A DNA stretch of 64,000 bases from an uncultured Schaedlerella sp. (GTDB lineage: Bacteria; Bacillota; Clostridia; Lachnospirales; Lachnospiraceae). The stretch is taken from the NCBI GenBank assembly GCA_934435195.1, contig CAKSAJ010000011.1, forward strand, positions 1-64,000, read 5' to 3'. The position numbers and the translations under genes were made by a program. Of the stretch, positions 15,020-23,689 are shown piece after piece (the stretch's first letter is position 1; each line of letters opens with the position of its first letter). The notes under the pieces were generated by a model that had not been told where the DNA came from, did no database searches, and worked only from the letters and a program-made list of their open reading frames with translations.

Positions 15020-16858
15020 ATGTGTGGAATAGTAGGATTTAACGGACATAAAAATGCAGCTCCGGTTTTGCTGGATGGCTTGTCAAAGTTGGAATATCGT
15101 GGATATGATTCTTCAGGAATTGCGGTTCGTGACGGTGAAGCACCGGTTAGAGTGGTAAAAGCAAAGGGTCGTCTGAGTGTTCTTTGTGAGAAGACAGATG
15201 ATGGACGTGCGGTAGCCGGAAACTGTGGTATAGGACATACAAGATGGGCAACACATGGAGAACCATCCGAGACAAATGCACATCCACATTGCAGTGATGA
15301 TGGTAATGTAGTAGGTGTACATAATGGGATTATCGAGAACTATCAGGAATTAAAGGATAAGCTTGTGAAAAAGGGGTATGTATTTTATTCTGAGACAGAT
15401 ACTGAGGTTGCGATCAAATTGATCGATTATTATTATAAGAAGTATCTTGGTACTCCAATCGATGCGATTAATCATGCAATGGTCCGTATTCGTGGGTCTT
15501 ACGCATTGGCAGTGATGTTTAAGGAGTATCCGGAAGAAATATATGTGGCAAGAAAAGACAGCCCGATGATCTTAGGTGTGGAAAATGGTGAGTCTTATAT
15601 TGCTTCTGATGTTCCGGCTATTTTGAAATATACTAGAAATGTATATTATATCGGTAATATGGAGATTGCCCGTCTGCAGAAAGGTGATATTACATTTTAT
15701 AACCTGGATGGAGATGAGATTGAGAAAGAGCTTGTTGAGATCAAATGGGATACTGAGGCAGCTGAAAAGGGTGGATTTGAGCATTTTATGATGAAAGAGA
15801 TCCATGAGCAGCCGAAGGTGGTAGAGGATACTTTGAATTCTGTTTTGAAGGATGGCAAGATTGATTTGACAGAAGTTGGTCTGACAGAGGAAGAGATGAA
15901 AGAAATCAGTCAGATTTATATTGTTGCATGTGGTTCGGCATATCATGTCGGTGTTGCAGCACAGTATGTGATCGAGGATTTGGCAAGAATTCCGGTACGT
16001 GTTGAGCTTGCATCAGAGTTCCGTTATCGTAAACCGATTTTGGATAAGAATGGTCTGGTTATTTTGGTCAGCCAGTCGGGAGAGACAGCAGATACTTTGG
16101 CTGCACTTCGTGAGTCAAAGGAGCTTGGTGTTAAGACACTTGCGATTGTAAATGTTGTTGGTTCTTCAATTGCACGTGAGGCTGATAATGTATTTTATAC
16201 ACTTGCAGGACCGGAAATTTCGGTTGCAACAACAAAAGCGTACAGCACACAGCTGATCGCATCGTATGCATTGGCTCTGCAGCTGGCAAAGGTACGCGAG
16301 ACTATTTCTGAGGAAAAATATTGTGAAATGATTCAGGAGCTTACTACGATTCCTCGAAAGATTAGCAAGATTCTGGAAGATAAGGAGCGTATCCAGTGGT
16401 TCGCAGCGAAATATGCAAATTCAAAGGATGTATTCTTTATTGGAAGAGGAATCGATTATGCAATCTGTCTGGAAGGCAGCCTTAAGATGAAAGAAATCAG
16501 TTATATCCATTCAGAGGCATATGCAGCAGGTGAATTGAAGCATGGAACAATCAGTTTGGTTGAGGATGGAACATTGGTGATCGGTGTTCTGACGCAGGAT
16601 CATTTATATGAAAAAACAGTTTCAAACCTGGTTGAGGTAAAGAGCCGTGGTGCATATCTGATGGGTCTGACACATTATGGCAACTATAGTATAGAAGATA
16701 CAGCAGATTTTGCAGTCTATGTTCCAAAGACAGATGAACATTTTGCTACTTCATTGGCAGTTATCCCTCTTCAGTTGCTTGGATATTATGTATCTGTTGC
16801 AAAGGGATTGGATGTAGATAAGCCGAGAAATCTTGCGAAAAGTGTTACAGTAGAATAA
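15020..16858 (+). CDS. glmS: Glutamine-fructose-6-phosphate aminotransferase
   Basis: A 612-residue enzyme making glucosamine 6-phosphate, the first step to UDP-GlcNAc for peptidoglycan. The start at 15020 is fixed by the obligatory N-terminal Cys2 nucleophile (MCGIVGFNG); a longer frame upstream would bury it. Residues 2-220 are the class II glutaminase domain (EYRGYDSSGIA, GHTRWATHGEP). Two SIS domains follow, with VSQSGETADT as sugar-phosphate loop, and the C-terminus is the typical LAKSVTVE. GGGAGAAG precedes the ATG. It is monocistronic, with its own terminator. Confidence 0.97.
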   Translation: MCGIVGFNGHKNAAPVLLDGLSKLEYRGYDSSGIAVRDGEAPVRVVKAKGRLSVLCEKTDDGRAVAGNCGIGHTRWATHGEPSETNAHPHCSDDGNVVGVHNGIIENYQELKDKLVKKGYVFYSETDTEVAIKLIDYYYKKYLGTPIDAINHAMVRIRGSYALAVMFKEYPEEIYVARKDSPMILGVENGESYIASDVPAILKYTRNVYYIGNMEIARLQKGDITFYNLDGDEIEKELVEIKWDTEAAEKGGFEHFMMKEIHEQPKVVEDTLNSVLKDGKIDLTEVGLTEEEMKEISQIYIVACGSAYHVGVAAQYVIEDLARIPVRVELASEFRYRKPILDKNGLVILVSQSGETADTLAALRESKELGVKTLAIVNVVGSSIAREADNVFYTLAGPEISVATTKAYSTQLIASYALALQLAKVRETISEEKYCEMIQELTTIPRKISKILEDKERIQWFAAKYANSKDVFFIGRGIDYAICLEGSLKMKEISYIHSEAYAAGELKHGTISLVEDGTLVIGVLTQDHLYEKTVSNLVEVKSRGAYLMGLTHYGNYSIEDTADFAVYVPKTDEHFATSLAVIPLQLLGYYVSVAKGLDVDKPRNLAKSVTVE

Positions 16859-16888
16859 AAATTTTATAAAAATTAAAAAAAGTACTTG

Positions 16889-16911
16889 AAGGTGACCTTA
16901 GGTCACCTTTT
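16889..16911 (+). terminator. Terminator of glmS
   Basis: AAGGTGACC and GGTCACCTT form a 9-bp perfect stem with a 3-base loop and a short T-run, 30 bp after the glmS stop. Confidence 0.85.
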
Positions 16912-16978
16912 ATAATGAGAACAACTAGTAAACAAGGCGTGGAAAAATATTAAACATATAACGTATAAGGAGGTTCTC

Positions 16979-17875
16979 ATGAAGGGAATTATTTTAGCAG
17001 GAGGTTCAGGCACTCGTCTGTATCCTTTGACAATGGTAACATCAAAACAGTTATTGCCAATTTATGACAAACCGATGATTTATTATCCGATGTCTGTATT
17101 AATGAATGCAGGTATCCGCGATATTCTGATCATTTCTACACCACAGGACACACCAAGATTTAAAGAGCTGCTTGGTGACGGACATCAGTTTGGAGTACAT
17201 TTGTCATATGCAGTACAGCCAAGCCCGGACGGACTGGCACAGGCATTTATCATCGGTGAAGAATTTATCGGTGATGATACAGTTGCAATGGTTCTTGGCG
17301 ATAACATTTTTGCAGGACATGGTCTGAATAAGCGCCTGAAAGCTGCTGTGGAAAATGCAGAGACTGGTAAGGGAGCTACTGTATTTGGATATTATGTAGA
17401 CGATCCGGAGCGTTTTGGTATCGTTGAATTTGACAAGACAGGAAAAGCGATTTCTATCGAAGAAAAACCAGAGAAACCAAAGAGCAATTACTGTGTAACA
17501 GGTTTGTATTTCTATGACAACAAGGTTGTAGAGTATGCGAAGAATCTGAAACCAAGTGCCCGTGGAGAGCTGGAGATCACAGATTTGAACAGAGTATATC
17601 TTGAGAAAGGTAACTTGAATGTGGAGCTTCTTGGACAGGGATTTACATGGCTTGATACAGGTACTCACGAGAGTCTTGTTGATGCGACAAACTTTGTAAA
17701 AACAGTTGAGACACATCAGCACCGCAAGATTGCTTGTCTGGAAGAGATTGCATATCTCAATGGATGGATCAGCAAAGAAGAGATTCTGGAAGTTTATGAA
17801 GTATTGAAGAAGAATCAGTACGGACAGTACCTCAAAGATGTATTAGATGGAAAATATCAGGAAAATTTATACTAA
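16979..17875 (+). CDS. rfbA: Glucose-1-phosphate thymidylyltransferase
   Basis: A 298-residue nucleotidyltransferase forming dTDP-glucose from glucose 1-phosphate and dTTP, the first step of dTDP-L-rhamnose synthesis. The nucleotide loop GGSGTRLYP spans residues 8-16, followed by KQLLPIYDKPMIYYP; VLGDNIF and the WLDTGTHESL substrate motif are present. Length matches RmlA. AAGGAGG lies seven bases before the start. It heads the rfbA-rfbB-rfbD-rfbC operon, which supplies rhamnose for cell-wall polysaccharide. Confidence 0.96.
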   Translation: MKGIILAGGSGTRLYPLTMVTSKQLLPIYDKPMIYYPMSVLMNAGIRDILIISTPQDTPRFKELLGDGHQFGVHLSYAVQPSPDGLAQAFIIGEEFIGDDTVAMVLGDNIFAGHGLNKRLKAAVENAETGKGATVFGYYVDDPERFGIVEFDKTGKAISIEEKPEKPKSNYCVTGLYFYDNKVVEYAKNLKPSARGELEITDLNRVYLEKGNLNVELLGQGFTWLDTGTHESLVDATNFVKTVETHQHRKIACLEEIAYLNGWISKEEILEVYEVLKKNQYGQYLKDVLDGKYQENLY

Positions 17876-17890
17876 AAGGAGTTTTTAATT

Positions 17891-18919
17891 ATGAATATTA
17901 TCGTAACAGGTGGAGCAGGATTTATTGGAAGTAACTTTGTATTTCATATGTTAAATAAATACCCGGATTATCGTATCGTATGTCTGGATTGTCTGACATA
18001 TGCAGGAAATTTATCTACATTGGAACCAGTGATGGACAACCCGAATTTCCGTTTTGTAAAAGAAAGCATCACAGACCGTGAAGCTGTTTATAAATTGTTC
18101 GAAGAAGAGCACCCGGATATGGTTGTAAACTTTGCAGCAGAAAGCCATGTTGACCGTTCTATCGAGAATCCGGAAGTATTTTTGGATACAAATATCAAAG
18201 GAACAGCAGTTTTGATGGATGCATGCCGTAAATATGGTATTAAGAGATATCACCAGGTATCTACAGATGAGGTTTATGGAGATCTTCCTCTTGACAGACC
18301 TGACTTATTCTTTACAGAGGAAACACCGATCCACACAAGCAGCCCATACAGCTCATCAAAGGCAGGAGCAGACTTGTTAGTTCTTGCATACCACAGAACT
18401 TACGGACTCCCTGTAACAATCAGCAGATGCTCTAACAACTATGGACCATATCATTTCCCAGAGAAATTGATTCCACTTATGATTGCAAATGCTTTGAATG
18501 ATAAGCCACTTCCGGTATATGGCGAGGGATTGAATGTCCGTGACTGGCTGTATGTTGAGGACCACTGTAAAGCAATCGATCTCATTATCCACAATGGAAG
18601 AGTTGGAGAGGTTTACAATGTTGGTGGACACAATGAAAAAACAAATATTGAAATCGTTAAGATTATTTGTAAAGAATTAGGAAAACCAGAAAGCCTGATC
18701 ACACATGTTGAGGATAGAAAAGGTCATGATATGCGTTATGCAATCGATCCAACTAAGATCCACAATGAACTTGGATGGCTTCCGGAGACAAAATTTGAAG
18801 ATGGAATCAAGAAGACAATTCAGTGGTATCTGGACAACAAAGAATGGTGGGAGACAATCATTTCAGGTGAGTACCAGAACTACTATGAGAAAATGTATGC
18901 AAACCGAGAGGAAATTTAA
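17891..18919 (+). CDS. rfbB: dTDP-glucose 4,6-dehydratase
   Basis: A 342-residue extended short-chain dehydrogenase converting dTDP-glucose to dTDP-4-keto-6-deoxyglucose. It has the NAD motif GGAGFIG (residues 7-13), the dehydratase signature STDEVYGDL carrying the Asp-Glu pair, the catalytic YxxxK as SPYSSSKAG, and NYGPYHFPEKLIP. It starts 15 bp after rfbA and ends 3 bp before rfbD, confirming the operon. Confidence 0.96.
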   Translation: MNIIVTGGAGFIGSNFVFHMLNKYPDYRIVCLDCLTYAGNLSTLEPVMDNPNFRFVKESITDREAVYKLFEEEHPDMVVNFAAESHVDRSIENPEVFLDTNIKGTAVLMDACRKYGIKRYHQVSTDEVYGDLPLDRPDLFFTEETPIHTSSPYSSSKAGADLLVLAYHRTYGLPVTISRCSNNYGPYHFPEKLIPLMIANALNDKPLPVYGEGLNVRDWLYVEDHCKAIDLIIHNGRVGEVYNVGGHNEKTNIEIVKIICKELGKPESLITHVEDRKGHDMRYAIDPTKIHNELGWLPETKFEDGIKKTIQWYLDNKEWWETIISGEYQNYYEKMYANREEI

Positions 18920-18922
18920 TCA

Positions 18923-19864
18923 ATGAAAGTATTAGTAACAGGTGTAGGCGGACAGCTTGGACATGATGTGATGAATGAACTTGCAAAACGTGGTTATGAA
19001 GGCGTTGGTTCTGATATTAAGGAAACTTACAGCGGTGTTTTAGATGGAACACCGGTTGTAAGTATGCCATATGTTCCGATGGATATTACGGATGCGGCTT
19101 CTGTAGAGAAGGTTTTGACAGAGGTTGCGCCGGATGCGGTTGTACACTGTGCAGCTTGGACAGCTGTAGATGCTGCTGAGGATGAGGATAAAAAAGATAT
19201 TGTCTATGCGGTAAATGTAAAAGGAACACAGAATATTGCAGATGTGTGCAAGAAGCTTGACTGCAAGATGGTGTATACAAGTACAGATTATGTGTTTGAC
19301 GGACAGGGTACTAAGCCTTGGCAGCCGGACTGTAAAGACTACAAACCACTCAGCGTATATGGTGAGACAAAATTAGGCGGAGAGCTGGCAGTTGCCAATA
19401 CATTGTCTAAATATTTTATTGTCCGTATTGCATGGGTATTTGGAAAAAATGGGAATAACTTTATAAAGACAATGCTTAAAGTGGGAAAAACTCACGATAA
19501 GTTGACTGTAGTCAGCGATCAGATCGGAACTCCGACATACACATATGATCTTGCAAGACTGCTGGTTGACATGATAGAGACAGAAAAATATGGTTATTAT
19601 CATGCAACAAACGAGGGCGGTTTCATCAGCTGGTATGATTTTACAAAAGAGATTTTCCGTCAGGCTGTGGAGCTGGGGCATACAGAATACAGCGAAGACA
19701 AAGTGGAAGTGAAACCGGTCACAACTGCGGAGTATGGTGTGTCTAAAGCAGCAAGACCATTTAACAGCCGATTGGATAAGAGCAAGCTTGTGGAAAATGG
19801 ATTCGAGCCATTACCGACATGGCAGGATGCTCTTGGCAGATATTTGAAAGAGATTGAAATATAA
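18923..19864 (+). CDS. rfbD: dTDP-4-dehydrorhamnose reductase
   Basis: A 313-residue short-chain reductase catalysing the last step to dTDP-L-rhamnose. VTGVGGQLGHDV is the nucleotide-binding loop, STDYVFDG and the catalytic YGETKLGGE (YxxxK) follow, and the C-terminus has the family ending with TWQDALGRYL. It is slightly longer than the usual 280-300 residues owing to an insertion after the first helix (residues about 34-50). It lies between rfbB and rfbC with minimal spacing. Confidence 0.94.
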   Translation: MKVLVTGVGGQLGHDVMNELAKRGYEGVGSDIKETYSGVLDGTPVVSMPYVPMDITDAASVEKVLTEVAPDAVVHCAAWTAVDAAEDEDKKDIVYAVNVKGTQNIADVCKKLDCKMVYTSTDYVFDGQGTKPWQPDCKDYKPLSVYGETKLGGELAVANTLSKYFIVRIAWVFGKNGNNFIKTMLKVGKTHDKLTVVSDQIGTPTYTYDLARLLVDMIETEKYGYYHATNEGGFISWYDFTKEIFRQAVELGHTEYSEDKVEVKPVTTAEYGVSKAARPFNSRLDKSKLVENGFEPLPTWQDALGRYLKEIEI

Positions 19865-19879
19865 GAGGTGTGAAGTAAA

Positions 19880-20488
19880 ATGGGACAGATTAAAGTTGAA
19901 AAAAATGCAGGTGGAATTGAAGGTCTTTGCGTAATTGAACCTACTGTTCATGGTGATGCAAGAGGATATTTCATGGAGACTTATAATCAGAAGGATATGG
20001 AAGCAGAAGGACTTACAATGAACTTTGTACAGGATAATCAGTCTAGCTCTACAAAGGGTGTTTTAAGAGGACTTCATTTCCAGAAAGAATTTCCACAGGG
20101 TAAACTTGTCCGCGTAGTGAAAGGTTCTGTGTTTGATGTAGCTGTGGACTTGAGAAGTGACAGTGAGACTTATGGAAAATGGTTTGGTGTTGAGCTGACA
20201 GAAGAGAACAAAAAACAGTTCTATATTCCGGAAGGATTTGCACATGGATTCCTTGTACTTAGTGATCTTGCAGAGTTCTGCTACAAATGTACAGACTTCT
20301 ATCATCCGGGAGATGAGGGTGGTCTTGCATGGAATGACCCTGAGATTGGAATTGAGTGGCCACAGTTGGTTGGAGAATATAAGGGAAATGCTTCTGCTGA
20401 GGGATATCAGCTGGAGGATGGAACAGCTTTGAATTTGAGTGATAAGGACCAGAAGTGGGTTGGACTGAAAGATACATTCCATTTTTAA
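19880..20488 (+). CDS. rfbC: dTDP-4-dehydrorhamnose 3,5-epimerase
   Basis: A 202-residue cupin-type epimerase acting between RfbB and RfbD. The catalytic His is in VLRGLHFQKE, the Asp/Lys region is GKLVRVVKGSVFDVAVDLR, and PEGFAHGFLVLSD completes the active site. AGAGGTG lies ten bases before the ATG. It ends the rhamnose operon and is followed by an elaborate terminator. Confidence 0.95.
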   Translation: MGQIKVEKNAGGIEGLCVIEPTVHGDARGYFMETYNQKDMEAEGLTMNFVQDNQSSSTKGVLRGLHFQKEFPQGKLVRVVKGSVFDVAVDLRSDSETYGKWFGVELTEENKKQFYIPEGFAHGFLVLSDLAEFCYKCTDFYHPGDEGGLAWNDPEIGIEWPQLVGEYKGNASAEGYQLEDGTALNLSDKDQKWVGLKDTFHF

Positions 20489-20510
20489 GATGAATTTTGA
20501 AGGTTACAAA

Positions 20511-20592
20511 TAAAAAAATGACTATGCAATCCAGCAAAGTAAAGTCGGTCTTGTCCGACGAAGGTGGCGGGAGAGCATAGTCATTTTTTATT
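20511..20592. terminator. Large bidirectional terminator after rfbC
   Basis: AAAAAAATGACTATGC (20512-20527) pairs with GCATAGTCATTTTTT (20575-20589), and the loop holds an inner GTCGG/CCGAC hairpin (20544-20559). A- and T-runs on both sides suit termination of rfbC on the plus strand and of the MerR gene on the minus strand. Confidence 0.85.
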
Positions 20593-20619
20593 TTGATTTG
20601 TATTAGCAATATTTTCCAA

Positions 20620-21822
20620 TTATTTCTGGCAGATAAATAATCCGGCATCCTTAGTAATGTGAAATCCATTTGTCATATTTTTTTCAACAAATCCGCGGAA
20701 TTCATTATAGTGATCCAGCAACATTTGATTTTGATTTCCGTGACAGGAAAGGATATATTCAATCAGTGGTTCGGGACGGTCTAATTCGATGGCATCGATA
20801 TATTTTTTGCATTCAATCTGGTTGAAATAAGGTTTTAGTATTTCTTCTCCATTTTCCAATCCGAATTGTTCGTATAATTTTTCGGCAGAAAGTACAATAC
20901 GATTGTCGAATTTTTGCACGAGATCACTGATTTCTTTCATGTGATTGATTCCGTATGTGCTGCAGATGAAACGTCCGCCGGGAGTCAATATACGTACAAT
21001 TTCTTCGCAGGCAGATGCAATGTCATCGCAATAAAACAGGACATGGTTTGCAACTACTAAATCAAAGCTTTGATCCGGATATGGAATCTGTTGACAGTCG
21101 AATGCCTGAAATTGAAATCTGGTGTCGGCAGCAGGCAGATTACGCTTGGCATCACGAAGCATTCCTTCGGAAATGTCAGAAAGTGTGATTTGGATTTTTC
21201 TAGGAATTTTATCCATATTTTCCACCCAAAGAGCGCCATTTCCACATCCAATCTCAAGAACTTTTAAATTACAATTTGCAGTATTGTTTGTGCTATCAAG
21301 TTCATACTGTTCAAAAACCCATGGAAACCAGCCTTGTTTGTTGATTGAGTAATCACGATGGAGTCGGATTCTGGCGGAAATGTTGGTCGCATTTTGATAT
21401 TGTGATTTGAAACTTTTTTCCATATTTGTAAGGTGGATAAGATCCAACATCTGGCTCCAGTCAATCTGATGTTCTTTTTGAATTGCATCAACGGTGTTGT
21501 TTAAAGCATTTTCTACTAACTGCATCTGTTCGATTTTATCCTGAATGAATCGTTTTTGCAGTTGGAGTGCATTCAGCATAAAATGATAGTCACTGTCGTT
21601 AATCGTCATTTCTCGTATGTCTTCCAGGGAAAATCCAAGGTATTTTAAAAGCAGGATTTGTTGGAGTCGGGCAAAATCCTGATCTGTATAAAACCGGGAG
21701 CCCGATGGGGTGACATAGGAGGGATGAAGAATATTTTGTTTATCATAAAAGCGGATTGTTCGAACCGATACATTTGCCATGCGGGCAAATTGACCGGAAG
21801 AGTAATAGCCTGGTAAGTTCAT
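20620..21822 (-). CDS. MerR-type regulator fused to a SAM methyltransferase
   Basis: A 400-residue two-domain protein. Residues 8-80 are a MerR winged helix-turn-helix (GQFARMANVSVRTIRFYDKQNI) followed by a dimerisation coiled coil to about 118. Residues about 165-400 are a class I methyltransferase with the SAM loop VLEIGCGNGALW (GCGNG 192-196), DISEGML and the post-motif FDLVVANHVLFY. MerR proteins usually carry ligand-binding domains here; a methyltransferase in that position suggests the regulator senses SAM or a small substrate, or methylates it. AAAGGAGAT precedes the ATG at 21822. It is divergent from ridA, with operator-like repeats between. Confidence 0.85.
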   Translation of the reverse strand: MNLPGYYSSGQFARMANVSVRTIRFYDKQNILHPSYVTPSGSRFYTDQDFARLQQILLLKYLGFSLEDIREMTINDSDYHFMLNALQLQKRFIQDKIEQMQLVENALNNTVDAIQKEHQIDWSQMLDLIHLTNMEKSFKSQYQNATNISARIRLHRDYSINKQGWFPWVFEQYELDSTNNTANCNLKVLEIGCGNGALWVENMDKIPRKIQITLSDISEGMLRDAKRNLPAADTRFQFQAFDCQQIPYPDQSFDLVVANHVLFYCDDIASACEEIVRILTPGGRFICSTYGINHMKEISDLVQKFDNRIVLSAEKLYEQFGLENGEEILKPYFNQIECKKYIDAIELDRPEPLIEYILSCHGNQNQMLLDHYNEFRGFVEKNMTNGFHITKDAGLFICQK

Positions 21823-21864
21823 TAAAATATCTCCTTTTAACAAAATTGCTGCGTTTTCGCAATC

Positions 21865-21929
21865 TTGCTATCATTATATAGCAAAAGTCTGGTGATTGCA
21901 TCTAAAAATTATTTTGATGCATCTAAAAA
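21865..21929. promoter_or_regulatory. MerR-gene promoter with dyad and 21-bp direct repeats
   Basis: On the minus strand ATGCAA (21896-21901) and TATAAT (21873-21878) are 17 bp apart. A dyad TTGCTAT/ATAGCAA (21865-21884) covers the -10, and two copies of GCATCTAAAAA (21898 and 21919) are spaced 21 bp, two helical turns, the first overlapping the -35. This is a plausible autoregulatory site. Confidence 0.45.
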
Positions 21930-21955
21930 ATGTTTTGAAAAATTCAAGAAATCGG

Positions 21956-21983
21956 TTGATTTTTTGTGGATATGTGAGATAAT
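21956..21983 (+). promoter_or_regulatory. Promoter of the RidA gene
   Basis: TTGATT (21956-21961) and GATAAT (21978-21983) are 16 bp apart, about 85 bp upstream of the RidA start. Confidence 0.5.
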
Positions 21984-22067
21984 TGAGATATGCATAAGAA
22001 TGTGTATTACAGTTTACATGGATTTGCAGGTTGTAATACATTAAGAAAAGTAAAGGAGAGATTAAAA

Positions 22068-22436
22068 ATGAAAGAAATTTTCACAGACAAAGCACCAGCA
22101 GCAATCGGACCATATTCACAGGGATTTGAAGTAAATGGTATGGTTTACTTATCAGGACAGATTCCGGTAAATCCAGCAGACGGAAGCGTTGGAGAAGGAA
22201 TCGAAGCTCAGGCAGAGCAGAGCTGCAAGAACGTAGGGGCATTATTGGAAGCTGCAGGAACAGATTTTTCTCACGTTGTTAAAACAACATGTTTCTTAGC
22301 TGATATGGCTGATTTTGCTAAATTCAACGAAGTTTATGCAAAATATTTCGTATCTAAACCAGCTCGTAGCTGTGTTGCAGTAAAAGATCTTCCAAAGGGA
22401 GTTCTTTGCGAGATTGAGGCACTTGCTGAGAAATAA
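22068..22436 (+). CDS. ridA: RidA-family enamine/imine deaminase
   Basis: A 122-residue cytosolic YjgF/YER057c/UK114 protein that hydrolyses reactive 2-aminoacrylate-type enamines made by PLP enzymes. The family signatures AIGPYSQGFEVNGMVYLSGQ and the catalytic Arg in SKPARSCVAV (R100), followed by LPKGVLCEIEALA, are all present. The start at 22068 has AAAGGAGAG upstream; the frame extends 26 codons further but those residues are not RidA-like. It may protect against 2-aminoacrylate made by enzymes such as the YgeX encoded in this window. Confidence 0.92.
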   Translation: MKEIFTDKAPAAIGPYSQGFEVNGMVYLSGQIPVNPADGSVGEGIEAQAEQSCKNVGALLEAAGTDFSHVVKTTCFLADMADFAKFNEVYAKYFVSKPARSCVAVKDLPKGVLCEIEALAEK

Positions 22437-22459
22437 AAAAATATTTTGAACCGAATAGG

Positions 22460-22561
22460 GTGCCAGTTAGGTAGTGCCAGTTGGGGACGGGAGTGCCAGT
22501 TAGGGACGGGGTTTAGTGGCTTTTGCGAGCAAAAGCCACTAAACCCCGTCCCTGCTGGCAC
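22460..22561. repeat. REP/MITE-like repeat, copy 2, with near-perfect long hairpin
   Basis: Two partial head copies (GTGCCAGTTAGG at 22460; GTGCCAGTTGGGGACGGG at 22474) precede a complete element. In it, 25-bp arms (22502-22526 and 22529-22553) are perfectly complementary around a 2-base loop, and outer GTGCCAG (22493) and CTGGCAC (22555) arms extend the stem. The core GTTAGGGACGGGGTTT (22499-22514) is the sequence shared with the repeats at 5.7 and 38.6 kb. Confidence 0.75.
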
Positions 22562-22586
22562 TCTGGGCATTTCTTGTCTATGTATA

Positions 22587-22658
22587 AAACCTCCAATATT
22601 TCCACATACTATCCATACAACGCAGAATATGGAAATATAGGTATAATACAGGAGGTTT
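22587..22658 (+). promoter_or_regulatory. Inverted repeat that can mask the spoVT ribosome site
   Basis: AAACCTCC (22587-22594) is complementary to GGAGGTTT (22651-22658), the spoVT ribosome site, and the adjacent ATATTTCCA (22596) pairs with TGGAAATAT (22630). If transcribed from upstream, the leader would fold over the ribosome site. A TATAAT at 22642-22647 lies inside the same structure, so it may instead be a DNA-level operator. Confidence 0.4.
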
Positions 22659-22667
22659 ATAGATGTT

Positions 22668-23213
22668 ATGAAGGCAACAGGAATTGTACGAAGAATTGAT
22701 GATCTTGGAAGGATTGTGATTCCGAAGGAGATAAGGAGAACGCTTAGAATCAGGGAAGGCGACCCGCTGGAAATATTTACGGACAGAGAGGGAGAAGTGA
22801 TATTGAAGAAATATTCTCCGATTGGGGAGCTTGGGATTGTAGCGAAGCAATATGCGGAAAGTCTGTCAAATGTTTTGAATTGTATAGTGTGTATCACAGA
22901 TCATGACCAGGTTGTAGCGGCAGCGGGAAATGGAAAGAAGGAGTTTGAGGAACAATATATTAGTAAGATGTTGGGAGAGCAGCTTCAAAAAAGGGAAGTG
23001 CTTCTGGCTGTGCCGGGGGAAAAGCAGTTTATTATGGTAGTGGATAAAATGGGCGAGTATGAAGGGGAGGCAATCTGTCCGATATTGTGTAATGGGGATG
23101 TGATAGGCGGTGTTGTATTTCTAAATCGCGATAAAAAACGTAAATTTGGGGAAATGGAACAGAAACTGATAGAGTGTGCTGCCGGATTTTTGGGAAGGCA
23201 GATGGAGCAGTAA
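22668..23213 (+). CDS. spoVT: Stage V sporulation protein T
   Basis: A 181-residue transcription factor. Residues 1-52 are an AbrB-type swapped-hairpin DNA-binding domain (GIVRRIDDLGRIVIPKEIRR), and residues 55-180 form a GAF-like domain ending KLIECAAGFLGRQME. In spore formers it acts in the forespore under sigma-G and tunes forespore gene expression. Length matches Bacillus SpoVT (178). GGAGG lies 12 bases before the ATG. Its presence supports a sporulating Clostridia host. Confidence 0.92.
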   Translation: MKATGIVRRIDDLGRIVIPKEIRRTLRIREGDPLEIFTDREGEVILKKYSPIGELGIVAKQYAESLSNVLNCIVCITDHDQVVAAAGNGKKEFEEQYISKMLGEQLQKREVLLAVPGEKQFIMVVDKMGEYEGEAICPILCNGDVIGGVVFLNRDKKRKFGEMEQKLIECAAGFLGRQMEQ

Positions 23214-23293
23214 AAATGTACTGGAACATTACCGGCCGACATATAATGTATAAGAATGCATAGCATAGAATTGCAGGTGTGGAGGTGTGGGGA

Positions 23294-23680
23294 ATGGAGA
23301 GTCGTAAGGATCAAAAACCAGATATACAAAAAGAAGCAGTGTGGATATTAAAGTCACTTTTGTGTGCATATGTAGTGACGGGAATCCTGCTGCTTCTTTT
23401 GGCGTTGTTTGTCTACAAATTGAATCTGGAAGAGAAGCAGGTGACGATTGCGGTGATGACAATTTATCTGGTATCGACATTTGTGGGCGGATTTACGATT
23501 GGAAAATGGAATCGGGTACGGAAGTTTTTGTGGGGAATGCTCGTTGGAGCAGGTTATTTTATTTTACTCTTGCTTGTCACTTTAGGTATATATCATTCAT
23601 TGAAAAATGGCGGAGTAAATGCAATGACTACAATGTTTTTGTGCATCGGAGGGGGCTTACTTGGCGGAATGCTGGCGTAA
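23294..23680 (+). CDS. TIGR04086-type four-helix membrane protein
   Basis: A 128-residue integral membrane protein with four hydrophobic helices (about residues 14-40, 46-66, 72-97 and 105-127), with glycine-rich segments FVGGFTIGKW and GGGLLGGMLA at helix ends. It matches the uncharacterised TIGR04086 family found in Clostridia, which commonly sits beside SCIFF and secDF genes, as here. The start at 23294 was chosen for the GGAGGTG site upstream. Function unknown. Confidence 0.75.
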   Translation: MESRKDQKPDIQKEAVWILKSLLCAYVVTGILLLLLALFVYKLNLEEKQVTIAVMTIYLVSTFVGGFTIGKWNRVRKFLWGMLVGAGYFILLLLVTLGIYHSLKNGGVNAMTTMFLCIGGGLLGGMLA

Positions 23681-23689
23681 AGGGAAAAA

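Noticed and set aside
20511..20592. Riboswitch-like structure after rfbC
   Set aside because: The nested stems lie at the end of an operon between convergent genes and end in A- and T-runs, so a bidirectional terminator explains them.
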